A DNA stretch of 18,289 nt from Oryzihumus sp036391795 (GTDB taxonomy: Bacteria > Actinomycetota > Actinomycetes > Actinomycetales > Dermatophilaceae): contig NZ_DASVZH010000272.1 in the NCBI RefSeq assembly GCF_036391795.1, positions 1-18,289 on the forward strand. Direction: 5' to 3'. The notes beneath the pieces are model-generated. The model was given only the letters and a program-made list of their open reading frames with translations, did no database searches and was not told the DNA's origin. A program made the translations under genes and the position numbers. Below are positions 8,294 through 15,492 of the stretch, piece by piece. The first letter of the stretch is position 1; each line of letters opens with the position of its first letter.

Positions 8294-9055
8294 ATGTGCC
8301 GGCACCTGGCCTACGTCGGCCCCGAGGTGGCGCTCGCCGACGTGCTGCTCGACCCGCCGCACTCGCTGCTGCGCCAGTCCTGGGCACCGCTGGACATGCG
8401 CCAGGGCGGGACGATCAACGCCGACGGCTTCGGCGTGGGGTGGTACCCCTCTCCCGGGGGTGACGGCGCGCGATACAGGCGGGCGTGCCCCATGTGGGCG
8501 GACGGGTCGCTGCGCGACCTGGCCACCACTATCCGCTCCACCGCCGTCCTGGCCGCGGTCCGCAGCGCGACGGTCGGCATGCCGGTGCAGGAGAGCGCGT
8601 GCGCGCCCTTCGGCGAGGGGCGCTGGCTGTTCAGCCACAACGGGGTGGTGCGGGGCTGGCCGGACTCGGTGGCCGAGCCCGCCGCCGGGCTGCCGGCGAC
8701 CGACCTGATGACCCTGGACGCTCCGACCGACGCCGCCCTGCTGTGGGCGCTCGTCCGGCACCGCCTGCGCGCCGGCAAGCACCCCCTCGAGGCCCTCGGC
8801 GGGGTGGTCGCCGAGGTGGCCGCGGCGGCGCCGGACTCCCGGCTCAACCTGCTGCTCACCGACGGCGAGTCGGTCACCGCAACCGCGTGGTGGCACTCGC
8901 TGTGGGTGCGGCGCGGCGACGGCGAGCTCGCGGTGAGCTCGGAGCCATGGGACCCCGAGGACCCGTTGTGGGAGGCCGTGCCCGACCGGCAGGTGCTCCA
9001 TGCGACGCGCACGACGTTCGAGCTGCATCCGATCGATGACAAGGGACGGCCATGA
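8294..9055 (+). CDS. egtC: EgtC, gamma-glutamyl-hercynylcysteine S-oxide amidohydrolase
   Basis: A 253-residue class II glutamine-amidotransferase-fold hydrolase (Ntn type) that removes the gamma-glutamyl group from the EgtB product to leave hercynylcysteine S-oxide. Cys2, right after the initiator Met, is the expected N-terminal nucleophile (MCRHLAYVG). NADGFGVGWY (residues 42-51) and the SHNGVVRGW block (114-122) are the other family marks. It starts three bases after the egtB stop. A GAGGAG at 8276-8281, inside the end of egtB, lies 12 bases upstream, which is rather far, so coupling to egtB translation is likely. Its stop overlaps the egtD start by 4 bases. Confidence 0.93.
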   Translation: MCRHLAYVGPEVALADVLLDPPHSLLRQSWAPLDMRQGGTINADGFGVGWYPSPGGDGARYRRACPMWADGSLRDLATTIRSTAVLAAVRSATVGMPVQESACAPFGEGRWLFSHNGVVRGWPDSVAEPAAGLPATDLMTLDAPTDAALLWALVRHRLRAGKHPLEALGGVVAEVAAAAPDSRLNLLLTDGESVTATAWWHSLWVRRGDGELAVSSEPWDPEDPLWEAVPDRQVLHATRTTFELHPIDDKGRP

Positions 9056-10017
9056 CCCAGGTGGACACCTACCTCACCGCCGACGACGCCGCCTCGGCGT
9101 TGCGCGCCGACGCCGAGCACGGGCTGACCAGCGCGCCGAAGTGGCTGCCGCCCAAGTGGTTCTACGACGCCCGGGGCAGCGAGCTGTTCGAGGACATCAC
9201 CCGCCTGCCGGAGTACTACCCCACCCGGGCCGAGCGGGAGATCCTCGGCGCGCGGGCCGCAACGATCGCCGCACACACGGGTGCGCAGACGCTGGTCGAG
9301 CTGGGCTCGGGCTCCTCGGAGAAGACCCGGCTGCTGCTGGATGCGTTGCGGGACAACGGTTCCCTGCGCACGTTCGTGCCGCTGGACGTCTCCGGGACCG
9401 CCCTGCGTGAGGCGGTCGAGGCGATCGACGCCGACTACCCCGGGCTGACCATCCACGGGGTCGTCGGCGACTTCACCGAGCACCTGAGCCGGCTGCCGGG
9501 CGAGCAGCCGCGCCTGGTCGCCTTCCTCGGCGGCACGATCGGCAACCTGCTCCCGGTCGAGCGCGCCAGGTTCCTGCACAGCGTGCGCGACGTGCTCCAG
9601 CCGGGCGAGTGGCTGCTGCTCGGCACCGACCTGGTCAAGGACGAGGCCACGCTGGTGGCGGCCTACGACGACGCGGCCGGCGTCACCGCCGAGTTCAACC
9701 GCAACGTGCTGCGGGTGCTCAACCGCGAGCTGGGCGCCGACTTCGACGTCGAGGCGTTCACCCACCGGGCGCTGTGGGACGCCGAGCACGAGTGGATCGA
9801 GATGCGCCTCGTCGCCACCCGGGCCATGCACGTCCGGGTGCCCGGGATCGGCCTCGAGGTCGACTTCGCCGAGGGCGAGCAGATGCGCACCGAGATCTCC
9901 GCGAAGTTCCGCCCAGAGAAGGTCGCCGCCGAGCTCCAGGCGACCGGCTTCGTCCTGGACCAGTGGTGGACCGACGAGGCCGGGCGGTTCGCGCTGTCCC
10001 TCGCCCGCGCGGTCTGA
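9052..10017 (+). CDS. egtD: EgtD, L-histidine N-alpha-methyltransferase
   Basis: A 321-residue SAM-dependent enzyme that trimethylates histidine to hercynine, the first committed step of ergothioneine synthesis. VELGSGSSEKT (82-92) is the SAM-binding loop. From memory of the Mycolicibacterium smegmatis structure, the histidine-binding residues are all kept one position lower: Tyr38, Tyr55 (LPEYYPTR), Asn165 (GGTIGNLLP), and Glu281 and Ser283 (RTEISAKF). The start overlaps the egtC stop (ATGA), with AAGG at 9041-9044 seven bases upstream. It is the last gene of the operon. No EgtE-like PLP enzyme follows; a convergent carboxylase gene begins ten bases later. Confidence 0.95.
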   Translation: MTQVDTYLTADDAASALRADAEHGLTSAPKWLPPKWFYDARGSELFEDITRLPEYYPTRAEREILGARAATIAAHTGAQTLVELGSGSSEKTRLLLDALRDNGSLRTFVPLDVSGTALREAVEAIDADYPGLTIHGVVGDFTEHLSRLPGEQPRLVAFLGGTIGNLLPVERARFLHSVRDVLQPGEWLLLGTDLVKDEATLVAAYDDAAGVTAEFNRNVLRVLNRELGADFDVEAFTHRALWDAEHEWIEMRLVATRAMHVRVPGIGLEVDFAEGEQMRTEISAKFRPEKVAAELQATGFVLDQWWTDEAGRFALSLARAV

Positions 10018-10035
10018 GCGGTGCCGGTCAGACCG
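10010..10035. terminator. shared palindrome between converging egtD and carboxylase genes
   Basis: CGGTCTGA (10010-10017) and TCAGACCG (10028-10035) form a perfect 8-bp stem with a 10-base loop. Each arm contains the last codon and TGA stop of one gene. Being symmetrical, the hairpin could act in both directions, but neither side has a T-run, and part of it would be covered by terminating ribosomes. Confidence 0.45.
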
Positions 10036-11620
10036 GGGGGACGCCCCGTCGGCGCTGGCTGAAGGCGCGGTCGCGACGGGCGGCGTAGCGCAGCCGGTGC
10101 AGCAGCTCCTGGCGCAGCTCGTCGGCCTCGATGATGCCGTCGAGGACGAGGTCGGCGGCGAGGCGCTCGAGGTCAACGTCCTCTTCGTACTCCCGGCGCC
10201 TGTCCTGCACGAACTGCTCGCGCTCGGCGAGGTCCTCGATCTCGTTGATCTTGTTGGCGTAGACGGCGTTGACCGCTGCCTCCGGGCCCATGACGGCGAT
10301 CCGGGCAGTCGGCAGGGCCAGCGTGGCGTCGGGGCCGAACCCGGGCCCCGCCATGGCGTAGAGCCCGGCGCCGTAGGCCTTGCGCACGATGACCGAGAAC
10401 TGCGGCACGGTGGCCTCGGAGACCGCGGTGATCATCTTGGCGCCGTGGCGGATGATGCCGCCGCGCTCGACCTCGGAGCCGATCATGAAGCCGGGCACGT
10501 CGGCGAGGTAGACCAGCGGGACGTTGAAGGCGTCGCACAGCCAGATGAAGCGGGCGGCCTTGTCGGCGCTGTCGGAGAACAGCACCCCGCCCTTGACCGC
10601 CGAGTTGTTGGCGACGATGCCGACGGTCTCGCCGGCCATCCGGCCGAAGCCGGTGACCAGCTCGGCGGCGAAGAGCGGCTTGACCTCGAAGAAGGAGTCC
10701 TCGTCGACCAGGCCGTCGATGACCTCGTGGATGTCGAAGGGCTGGCTCTCCTTCTCGGGCACGGTGCTGCGGGTCAGCGGCCGCGACGGCTCCTCCGGGA
10801 CGTACGACGGGGTCTCGCTGCGCCAGGACGAGGGCAGGTAGGAGAAGTACAGCTTGGCCAGCTCGATCGCCTCGGTGTCGTCGGCCGCGAGCAGGTCACC
10901 GCAGCCGGAGACGGTGCAGTGCATCCGCGCGCCGCCCATCTCCTCGAGGGAGACCTTCTCGCCGACGACCATCTCGGCCATGCGGGGGCTGCCGAGGTAC
11001 ATCGAGGCGTTGCCGTCGACCATGATGACGATGTCGGTGAACGCCGGGATGTAGGCACCACCGGCGGCCGAGGGCCCGAACAGGCAGCAGATCTGGGGCA
11101 CCTTGCCCGACAGCGCGACCTGGTTGTGGAAGATGCGCCCGGCACCGCGGCGGCCGGGGAACAGCTCGACCTGGTCGGTGATCCGCGCCCCGGCGGAGTC
11201 GACGAACCAGAAGATCGGCAGCTCCTCGCGCAGCGCCATCTCGGTGGCCCGCACGATCTTCTCGACGGTGCGCGCACCCCACGAGCCGGCCTTGACCGTC
11301 GGGTCGTTGGCCACGACGATCGCCGGCCGGCCGTCGACGGTGCCCCGGCCGGTGACCACGCCGTCGGCCGGCAGGCCAGGGGCCATGGCGTTGGCGTAGC
11401 GCCCGTCCTCGACGAACGAGCCCTCGTCGAAGAGCAGGGCGATCCGCTCGCGGACGTAGAGCTTGTTCTGCGAGGCCAGCTTGGCCGCCGCCTTCTCCGG
11501 CGGCAGTGCCGACGCGTCGTAGGCCTTCGACAGGCGCGAGCGCACGTTCGCCACCCGCGGGTCTCCCCCGTCCGTGGGACCGGCGAAGGGGCGCTTGGGC
11601 TGGGAGCTCAGGCTCGTCAT
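10028..11620 (-). CDS. acyl-CoA carboxylase beta subunit (carboxyltransferase)
   Basis: A 530-residue biotin-dependent carboxyltransferase that moves CO2 from carboxybiotin to an acyl-CoA. It has the crotonase-fold double domain. The N half ends with GPSAAGGAYIPAFTD (183-196), carrying the first oxyanion glycines. The C half has VKGGVLFSDSADKAARF, LADVPGFMIGSE (372-383) and VRKAYGAGLYAM (412-423). The first oxyanion segment reads AGGAY, as in methylcrotonyl-CoA-type subunits, rather than AGGAVYSPA as in propionyl-CoA subunits, so substrate is open. The start ATG at 11620 has GAAGGAAG upstream. It is the second gene of a minus-strand pair, 28 bases after the dehydrogenase stop. No alpha subunit is adjacent; the nearest is at 16396. 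Confidence 0.88.
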   Translation of the reverse strand: MTSLSSQPKRPFAGPTDGGDPRVANVRSRLSKAYDASALPPEKAAAKLASQNKLYVRERIALLFDEGSFVEDGRYANAMAPGLPADGVVTGRGTVDGRPAIVVANDPTVKAGSWGARTVEKIVRATEMALREELPIFWFVDSAGARITDQVELFPGRRGAGRIFHNQVALSGKVPQICCLFGPSAAGGAYIPAFTDIVIMVDGNASMYLGSPRMAEMVVGEKVSLEEMGGARMHCTVSGCGDLLAADDTEAIELAKLYFSYLPSSWRSETPSYVPEEPSRPLTRSTVPEKESQPFDIHEVIDGLVDEDSFFEVKPLFAAELVTGFGRMAGETVGIVANNSAVKGGVLFSDSADKAARFIWLCDAFNVPLVYLADVPGFMIGSEVERGGIIRHGAKMITAVSEATVPQFSVIVRKAYGAGLYAMAGPGFGPDATLALPTARIAVMGPEAAVNAVYANKINEIEDLAEREQFVQDRRREYEEDVDLERLAADLVLDGIIEADELRQELLHRLRYAARRDRAFSQRRRGVPPV

Positions 11621-11648
11621 ACCGACATCTTCCTTCAACGACAACGGT

Positions 11649-12824
11649 TCAGGCGTTGGGCAGGCCGAGGCCGCGCGCGATGACCATCCGCTGGACCTCG
11701 CTGGTGCCCTCGCCGATCTCGAGGATCTTGGCGTCGCGGTAGAAGCGGGCGACCGGGAACTCCTCCATGAAGCCGTTGCCGCCGAAGACCTGGGTGGCGA
11801 TGCGTGTCGCGGAGACCGCGGCCTCGGTGGAGTAGAGCTTGGCGATCGCGGCGGCCTGCTTGACCTCACCGACCGAGCGGCGGCCGTGGTGCAGCTCGTC
11901 CTTGAGCCAGGCGGCCTTGTAGGTCAGCGTGCGGGCCGCCTCGACCATGACGGCGAGGTCGGCGACCTGGAACGAGACGCCCTGGTTGACGCCGATCGGG
12001 CGGCCGAACGCCATGCGGGTCCTGGCGTAGGAGGTCGAGGCCTCCAGGCAGGCCTGGGCCAGGCCGACGGCGAGCGCCGAGATGGCGATGCGGCCGTCGT
12101 CGAGGGTCTTGAGGAACTGCTTGAAGCCCGAGCCCTGCTCGCCGAGCAGGTTGCCGGCGGGGACGCGGCAGCCGTCGAAGGAGAGCCCGTGGGTGTCGGA
12201 GGCGTGCCAGCCGAGCTTGTCGTAGGCCGGCTCGACGGTGAAGCCGGGCGTGCCCGAGGGCACCATGATCGCGCTGAGCTGGGCCGAGCCGTCGGGGTTC
12301 TCCCCGGTGCGGGCGGTGACCGTGACGACCGAGGTGATGTCGGTGCCGGAGTTGGTGATGAACGCCTTGGCGCCGTTGATGACCCACTCGTCCCCATCGA
12401 GGCCGGCCCTGGTGCGGGTGGCGCCGGCGTCGGAGCCGGCCTCGGGCTCGGTCAGGCCGAACGCCGCGAGCGCGCGACCGGCGACCAGGTCGGGCAGCCA
12501 GCGCTCCTTCTGCTCCTGGGAGCCGTAGGTCAGGATCGGGTTGATGCCCAGGCCGACCCCGGCGGACAGGGTGATGCCGATCGACTGGTCGACCCGGCCG
12601 AGCTCCTCGATCGCGACGCACAGCGAGGTGAAGTCGGCGTCGGCGCCGCCGAACTCCTCCGGCGCGACGAGGCCGAACAGGCCCAGCTCGCCCATCTTGG
12701 GCACCAGATCGCTGGGGAAGTAGTGGTCGCGGTCCCACTGCGCGATGTGCGGGGCCACCTCGGCCTCGGCGAACTCGCGCACGACGGCGCGGAAGTCCTC
12801 ATGGTCCTTGCTGAGCTCGAACAT
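11649..12824 (-). CDS. acyl-CoA dehydrogenase, short-chain type
   Basis: A 391-residue FAD flavoenzyme that introduces an alpha-beta double bond into acyl-CoA. Family blocks are GLTEPEAGSD (123-132), ITNSG (156-160), ARTRMAFGRPIG (267-278) and QVFGGNGFMEEFPVAR (345-360). The catalytic base appears to be Glu372 in IGEGTSEVQR, the medium/short-chain position. The alternative base used by isovaleryl-CoA dehydrogenases (Glu in LDLER) is Gly244 here (LDDGRIAI), so this is probably not a classical isovaleryl-CoA dehydrogenase. A 2-methylbutyryl-, isobutyryl- or butyryl-CoA type is more likely. The start is ATG at 12824, which begins the normal MFELSKDHEDF N-terminus. The longer frame upstream runs through the operator and is rejected. 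It is first gene of the operon with the carboxylase. Confidence 0.9.
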   Translation of the reverse strand: MFELSKDHEDFRAVVREFAEAEVAPHIAQWDRDHYFPSDLVPKMGELGLFGLVAPEEFGGADADFTSLCVAIEELGRVDQSIGITLSAGVGLGINPILTYGSQEQKERWLPDLVAGRALAAFGLTEPEAGSDAGATRTRAGLDGDEWVINGAKAFITNSGTDITSVVTVTARTGENPDGSAQLSAIMVPSGTPGFTVEPAYDKLGWHASDTHGLSFDGCRVPAGNLLGEQGSGFKQFLKTLDDGRIAISALAVGLAQACLEASTSYARTRMAFGRPIGVNQGVSFQVADLAVMVEAARTLTYKAAWLKDELHHGRRSVGEVKQAAAIAKLYSTEAAVSATRIATQVFGGNGFMEEFPVARFYRDAKILEIGEGTSEVQRMVIARGLGLPNA

Positions 12825-12870
12825 CGCTGGTGGTGCCCTTCGGTCGCGCCGGCAGGGGTGACCCGGCGAC

Positions 12871-12898
12871 TGCTTGACGTTGACGTCAACGTAAAGCA
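12871..12898. promoter_or_regulatory. 28-bp palindromic operator between dehydrogenase and MerR genes
   Basis: The sequence TGCTTGACGTTGACG then TCAACGTAAAGCA is a dyad with 13 of 14 base pairs symmetrical; the mismatch is at 12876/12893. Its core, ACGTTGACGTCAACGT, resembles the binding motif described for LiuR-type MerR regulators. It lies 11 bases before the MerR start and 46 bases before the dehydrogenase start. Plus-strand TTGACG (12874-12879) with an 18-19 bp spacer would put a weak -10 near 12898-12904, the long-spacer layout typical of MerR-controlled promoters. It is the probable shared operator for both directions. Confidence 0.7.
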
Positions 12899-12909
12899 CG
12901 ATCAGGCGC

Positions 12910-13299
12910 ATGACAAGGCCTGCGTCCCCCACCTGGTCGATCGCGCAGATCGCCGAGGAGTTCGGCGTCACCCACCGCACGGTGCGTCACTACGAGGAGC
13001 TCGGCCTGATCGCCCCCGAGCGCCGCGGCACCACGCGCGTCTACCACCGCCGCGACCGCACCCGGCTCAACCTCATCCTGCGCGGCAAGCGGCTCGGCTT
13101 CCCCCTGGAGGAGATCCGCAAGATCGTCGACATGTATGACGAGCAGCCCGGTGAGGCCGGCCAGCTCACCTACCTGCTCGACCAGATCGGCGACCGGCGC
13201 CTGGAGCTCGAGCGCCGCCGCAAGGACATCGAGGACTCCCTGACCGAGCTCGACGACCTCGAGCGGCGCTGCCGCGAGGACCTGCGCCGGCTGGGGTGA
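12910..13299 (+). CDS. LiuR-like MerR-family transcriptional regulator
   Basis: A 129-residue DNA-binding regulator. Residues 10-50 are the winged helix-turn-helix (WSIAQIAEEFGV, THRTVRHYEELGLIAPERRG, TRVYHRRDR). The stretch LNLILRGKRLGFPLEEIRK (53-71) closely resembles LiuR regulators of branched-chain acyl-CoA catabolism in Proteobacteria. Residues 85-126 form the dimerisation coiled coil. There is a single cysteine (121), so metal sensing of the MerR/CueR kind is unlikely; an acyl-CoA or related ligand is the natural guess. ATG at 12910 follows the palindrome closely, with no good ribosome binding site (only AGG at 12904-12906). The dehydrogenase/carboxylase pair is divergent and is the probable target. 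Confidence 0.88.
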   Translation: MTRPASPTWSIAQIAEEFGVTHRTVRHYEELGLIAPERRGTTRVYHRRDRTRLNLILRGKRLGFPLEEIRKIVDMYDEQPGEAGQLTYLLDQIGDRRLELERRRKDIEDSLTELDDLERRCREDLRRLG

Positions 13300-13312
13300 G
13301 TTCGGCCACGCT

Positions 13313-13327
13313 CCCCGCCTGGCGGGG
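13313..13327 (+). terminator. short GC hairpin after the MerR gene
   Basis: CCCCGC and GCGGGG form a 6-bp stem with a CTG loop, starting 14 bases after the MerR stop and followed by TGTTCTG. It is a plausible but small terminator separating the regulator from the acyltransferase gene. Confidence 0.4.
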
Positions 13328-13415
13328 TGTTCTGCGCGGGGCGCGACGGGGCACCATCGGGGAACCGGCCGCCTCGGGGGGCGGCTTGGCCTGCCCCCGC
13401 ACGGGAGGAGCCCGC

Positions 13416-15437
13416 ATGAGCACCCGTCGCCCAGCCCTGGATGGGGTGCGCGCCCTCGCGGTGCTCGCCGTGGTCGTCTACCACCTCGGCGGCGGAGCCG
13501 GGTCGGCCCTGCCGGGCGGGTTCCTCGGCGTCGACGCCTTCTTCGTCCTCTCCGGCTACCTCATCACCTCGCTGCTGCTGGCCGAGCACCAGCGCTTCGG
13601 CCGAGTCGACCTCGCCGCCTTCTGGGTACGCCGCATCCGTCGCCTGTTCCCGGCCCTGGCCGTGGTCCTGCTGGCCTGCGCGGGGTGGGTCTGGTGGCAC
13701 GGCCCGGTCGAGCAGTGGTCCGCCCGGCGGGGCGACCTGCTGGCCACGCTGGCCTACGTTGCCAACTGGCACTTCGCCGGCAGCGGCGAGGACTACTTCG
13801 CCGCCTACACCGGCGCCTCGCCGCTGCGGCACACCTGGTCGCTGGCCGTGGAGGAGCAGTTCTACCTGGTCTGGCCGGCGCTGGTCTGGGCCGTCCTGTC
13901 CCTGGCGCTGCGCCGGCGGGCCCGGCGCGACGAGCCGGCAGCCGGGGACCCCGTCCGGCGGCGGGAGCTGGGCCTGGGGGCGGTGGCGCTCGTCGCGCTG
14001 GTCGCCTCGAGCCTGGCCATGGGGCTGGAGCATGCCCTGCTGTCCCCCTCGCGGGCCTACTACGGCACCGAGGGCCGGGTCCAGGAGCTCGCCGTCGGGG
14101 TGCTGCTCGCCGTGGCGGTGCGCCGCCGACGCGGACGCTCGGCAGGCTGGCGTCCGGCCACGGCGCTCGCCGCCGCCGGGCTGACCGCCCTGCTGGCCGG
14201 GTTCGCCCTGCTGCCGGACTCCTCCGCCCTGTACTACCGCGGCGGGGGGCTGCTGGTCTGCCTCGCTGTCGCCGCCGTGATCGCGGGCGTCGAGCTCGCG
14301 CCCGGCTCGCGCCTGGCCGCGGCCCTGTCCTGGCGCCCGCTGGTGGCGGTGGGGACCCTGTCCTACGGCATCTACCTGTGGCACTGGCCGGTGGTGGTGG
14401 CGCTGCCCGTGGACGGCCCGCACGACGCGACCTGGTGGGCCCGGCAGGCCTGGCGCGTGGTCCTGACCGGGGCCCTCGCCGTGGCGTCCTGGCGCCTGGT
14501 CGAGCGCCCCGTCCAGCAGGGCCGTATGCCGTGGGCACGCCGCTCCGCCTCCCGGGTCACCGCGCTCGCGGCGCTGACCTCCGCGCTCGTGGCCGGAGTG
14601 GCGGTCACCGCCACCGCCCTGCCGGCCCCGCTGGGCCGGCAGCTGGCCCAGCGCAGCGACTCCCCGTGCCCCACCGAGACCTCGGACCCGCTGGCCTCCT
14701 GCGTCAAGGTGGACGGCGGCTCGCGCTCGGTCGTGCTCTTCGGCGACTCCACCGCGCGGGCCCTGGACCCGGGCCTCCAGCCGTGGGCCCGCCGGCACGA
14801 CGCGCGCTACGTCCAGGCGGCCTGGTTGCGCTGCACCCCGACCGGCCTGCTCGTCGTGCCCGACGGCTCACCCGGCCCGGACGCCCCGGCACAGGCCTGC
14901 CACGAGCGCGCCCGGCAGCAGCAGCTGGCGGTGCTCGACGCCGAGCGCGCGGCGGGGCGCCACCCCCTGGTCCTGGTCGCCGAGTACTGGTCCCACCACC
15001 AGGGGCTGGTCGTCGACGGGCAGCGCCTGGACCCCGGCACCGCCGCCCACGACGCGGCCCTGGGCGCGGCCTACCGGCGCCTGGTGCGGGAGGTGGCCGC
15101 GCGCGGCGGTCGCGTGGCCTTCGTCACGCTGCCGCCGCCCGGGCCGTCGCTGGGCACCGTCCTTGCCCCGGACCGGCCGGCCGGGTCGGCCGAGCCGCTG
15201 GCCCTGGGCGGGGAGTTCGTCGACGGCTACAACCAGGTGCTCCGGCAGGTGGCTGCCGCCAGCCACGGCCGGGCCGTCGCCGTGGACGTGGGCGACCTCG
15301 TCTGCCCCGGCGGGCAGTGCCCGGCCCTGCAGGACGGCACCGTCGTGCGCTCGGACGGGGTCCACTGGACGGTGGCCTACGCCCAGCGGCTCGCGCCGGT
15401 GGTGCTGGCACGGGCCGACGCGGCGCTCGCCGGCTGA
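13416..15437 (+). CDS. OafA-type membrane acyltransferase with SGNH domain
   Basis: A 673-residue integral membrane O-acyltransferase. Residues 1 to about 420 are an acyltransferase-3 domain with many hydrophobic helices. It opens with LDGVRALAVLAVVVYH (8-23, conserved His23), then GVDAFFVLSGYLIT, VRRIRRLFPA and LRHTWSLAVEEQFYLVWP (135-152). From about residue 430 an extracellular SGNH-hydrolase-like domain follows, with GDS at 443-445 and a closing DGVHW containing Asp647 and His650, so its catalytic triad looks intact. Proteins of this layout acetylate or acylate cell-surface sugars, such as peptidoglycan or O-antigen. The acceptor here is unknown, since no glycan cluster surrounds it. The ATG has GGGAGGAG (13403-13410) just upstream. 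The gene stands alone, ending at a strong hairpin. Confidence 0.88.
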   Translation: MSTRRPALDGVRALAVLAVVVYHLGGGAGSALPGGFLGVDAFFVLSGYLITSLLLAEHQRFGRVDLAAFWVRRIRRLFPALAVVLLACAGWVWWHGPVEQWSARRGDLLATLAYVANWHFAGSGEDYFAAYTGASPLRHTWSLAVEEQFYLVWPALVWAVLSLALRRRARRDEPAAGDPVRRRELGLGAVALVALVASSLAMGLEHALLSPSRAYYGTEGRVQELAVGVLLAVAVRRRRGRSAGWRPATALAAAGLTALLAGFALLPDSSALYYRGGGLLVCLAVAAVIAGVELAPGSRLAAALSWRPLVAVGTLSYGIYLWHWPVVVALPVDGPHDATWWARQAWRVVLTGALAVASWRLVERPVQQGRMPWARRSASRVTALAALTSALVAGVAVTATALPAPLGRQLAQRSDSPCPTETSDPLASCVKVDGGSRSVVLFGDSTARALDPGLQPWARRHDARYVQAAWLRCTPTGLLVVPDGSPGPDAPAQACHERARQQQLAVLDAERAAGRHPLVLVAEYWSHHQGLVVDGQRLDPGTAAHDAALGAAYRRLVREVAARGGRVAFVTLPPPGPSLGTVLAPDRPAGSAEPLALGGEFVDGYNQVLRQVAAASHGRAVAVDVGDLVCPGGQCPALQDGTVVRSDGVHWTVAYAQRLAPVVLARADAALAG

Positions 15438-15442
15438 GCGCA

Positions 15443-15480
15443 CAGGAGGGGGACCGTGACCGGGCACGGTCCCCCTCCTG
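15443..15480. terminator. bidirectional terminator, 16-bp perfect stem
   Basis: CAGGAGGGGGACCGTG (15443-15458) pairs perfectly with CACGGTCCCCCTCCTG (15465-15480) around a 6-base loop. It starts five bases after the acyltransferase stop and ends 12 bases before the stop of the converging aldo/keto reductase gene, so it serves both. No T-run is present on either side. Confidence 0.8.
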
Positions 15481-15492
15481 GTGTCGGCGGAC

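Noticed and set aside
6653..9028. 791-codon minus-strand frame across egtB and egtC
   Set aside because: It is antisense to genes with intact catalytic residues and tight operon spacing; its composition is shadow-like.
12825..12980. N-terminal extension of the acyl-CoA dehydrogenase to 12980
   Set aside because: It would read through the operator palindrome and the start of the MerR gene; the family N-terminus begins at the ATG at 12824.
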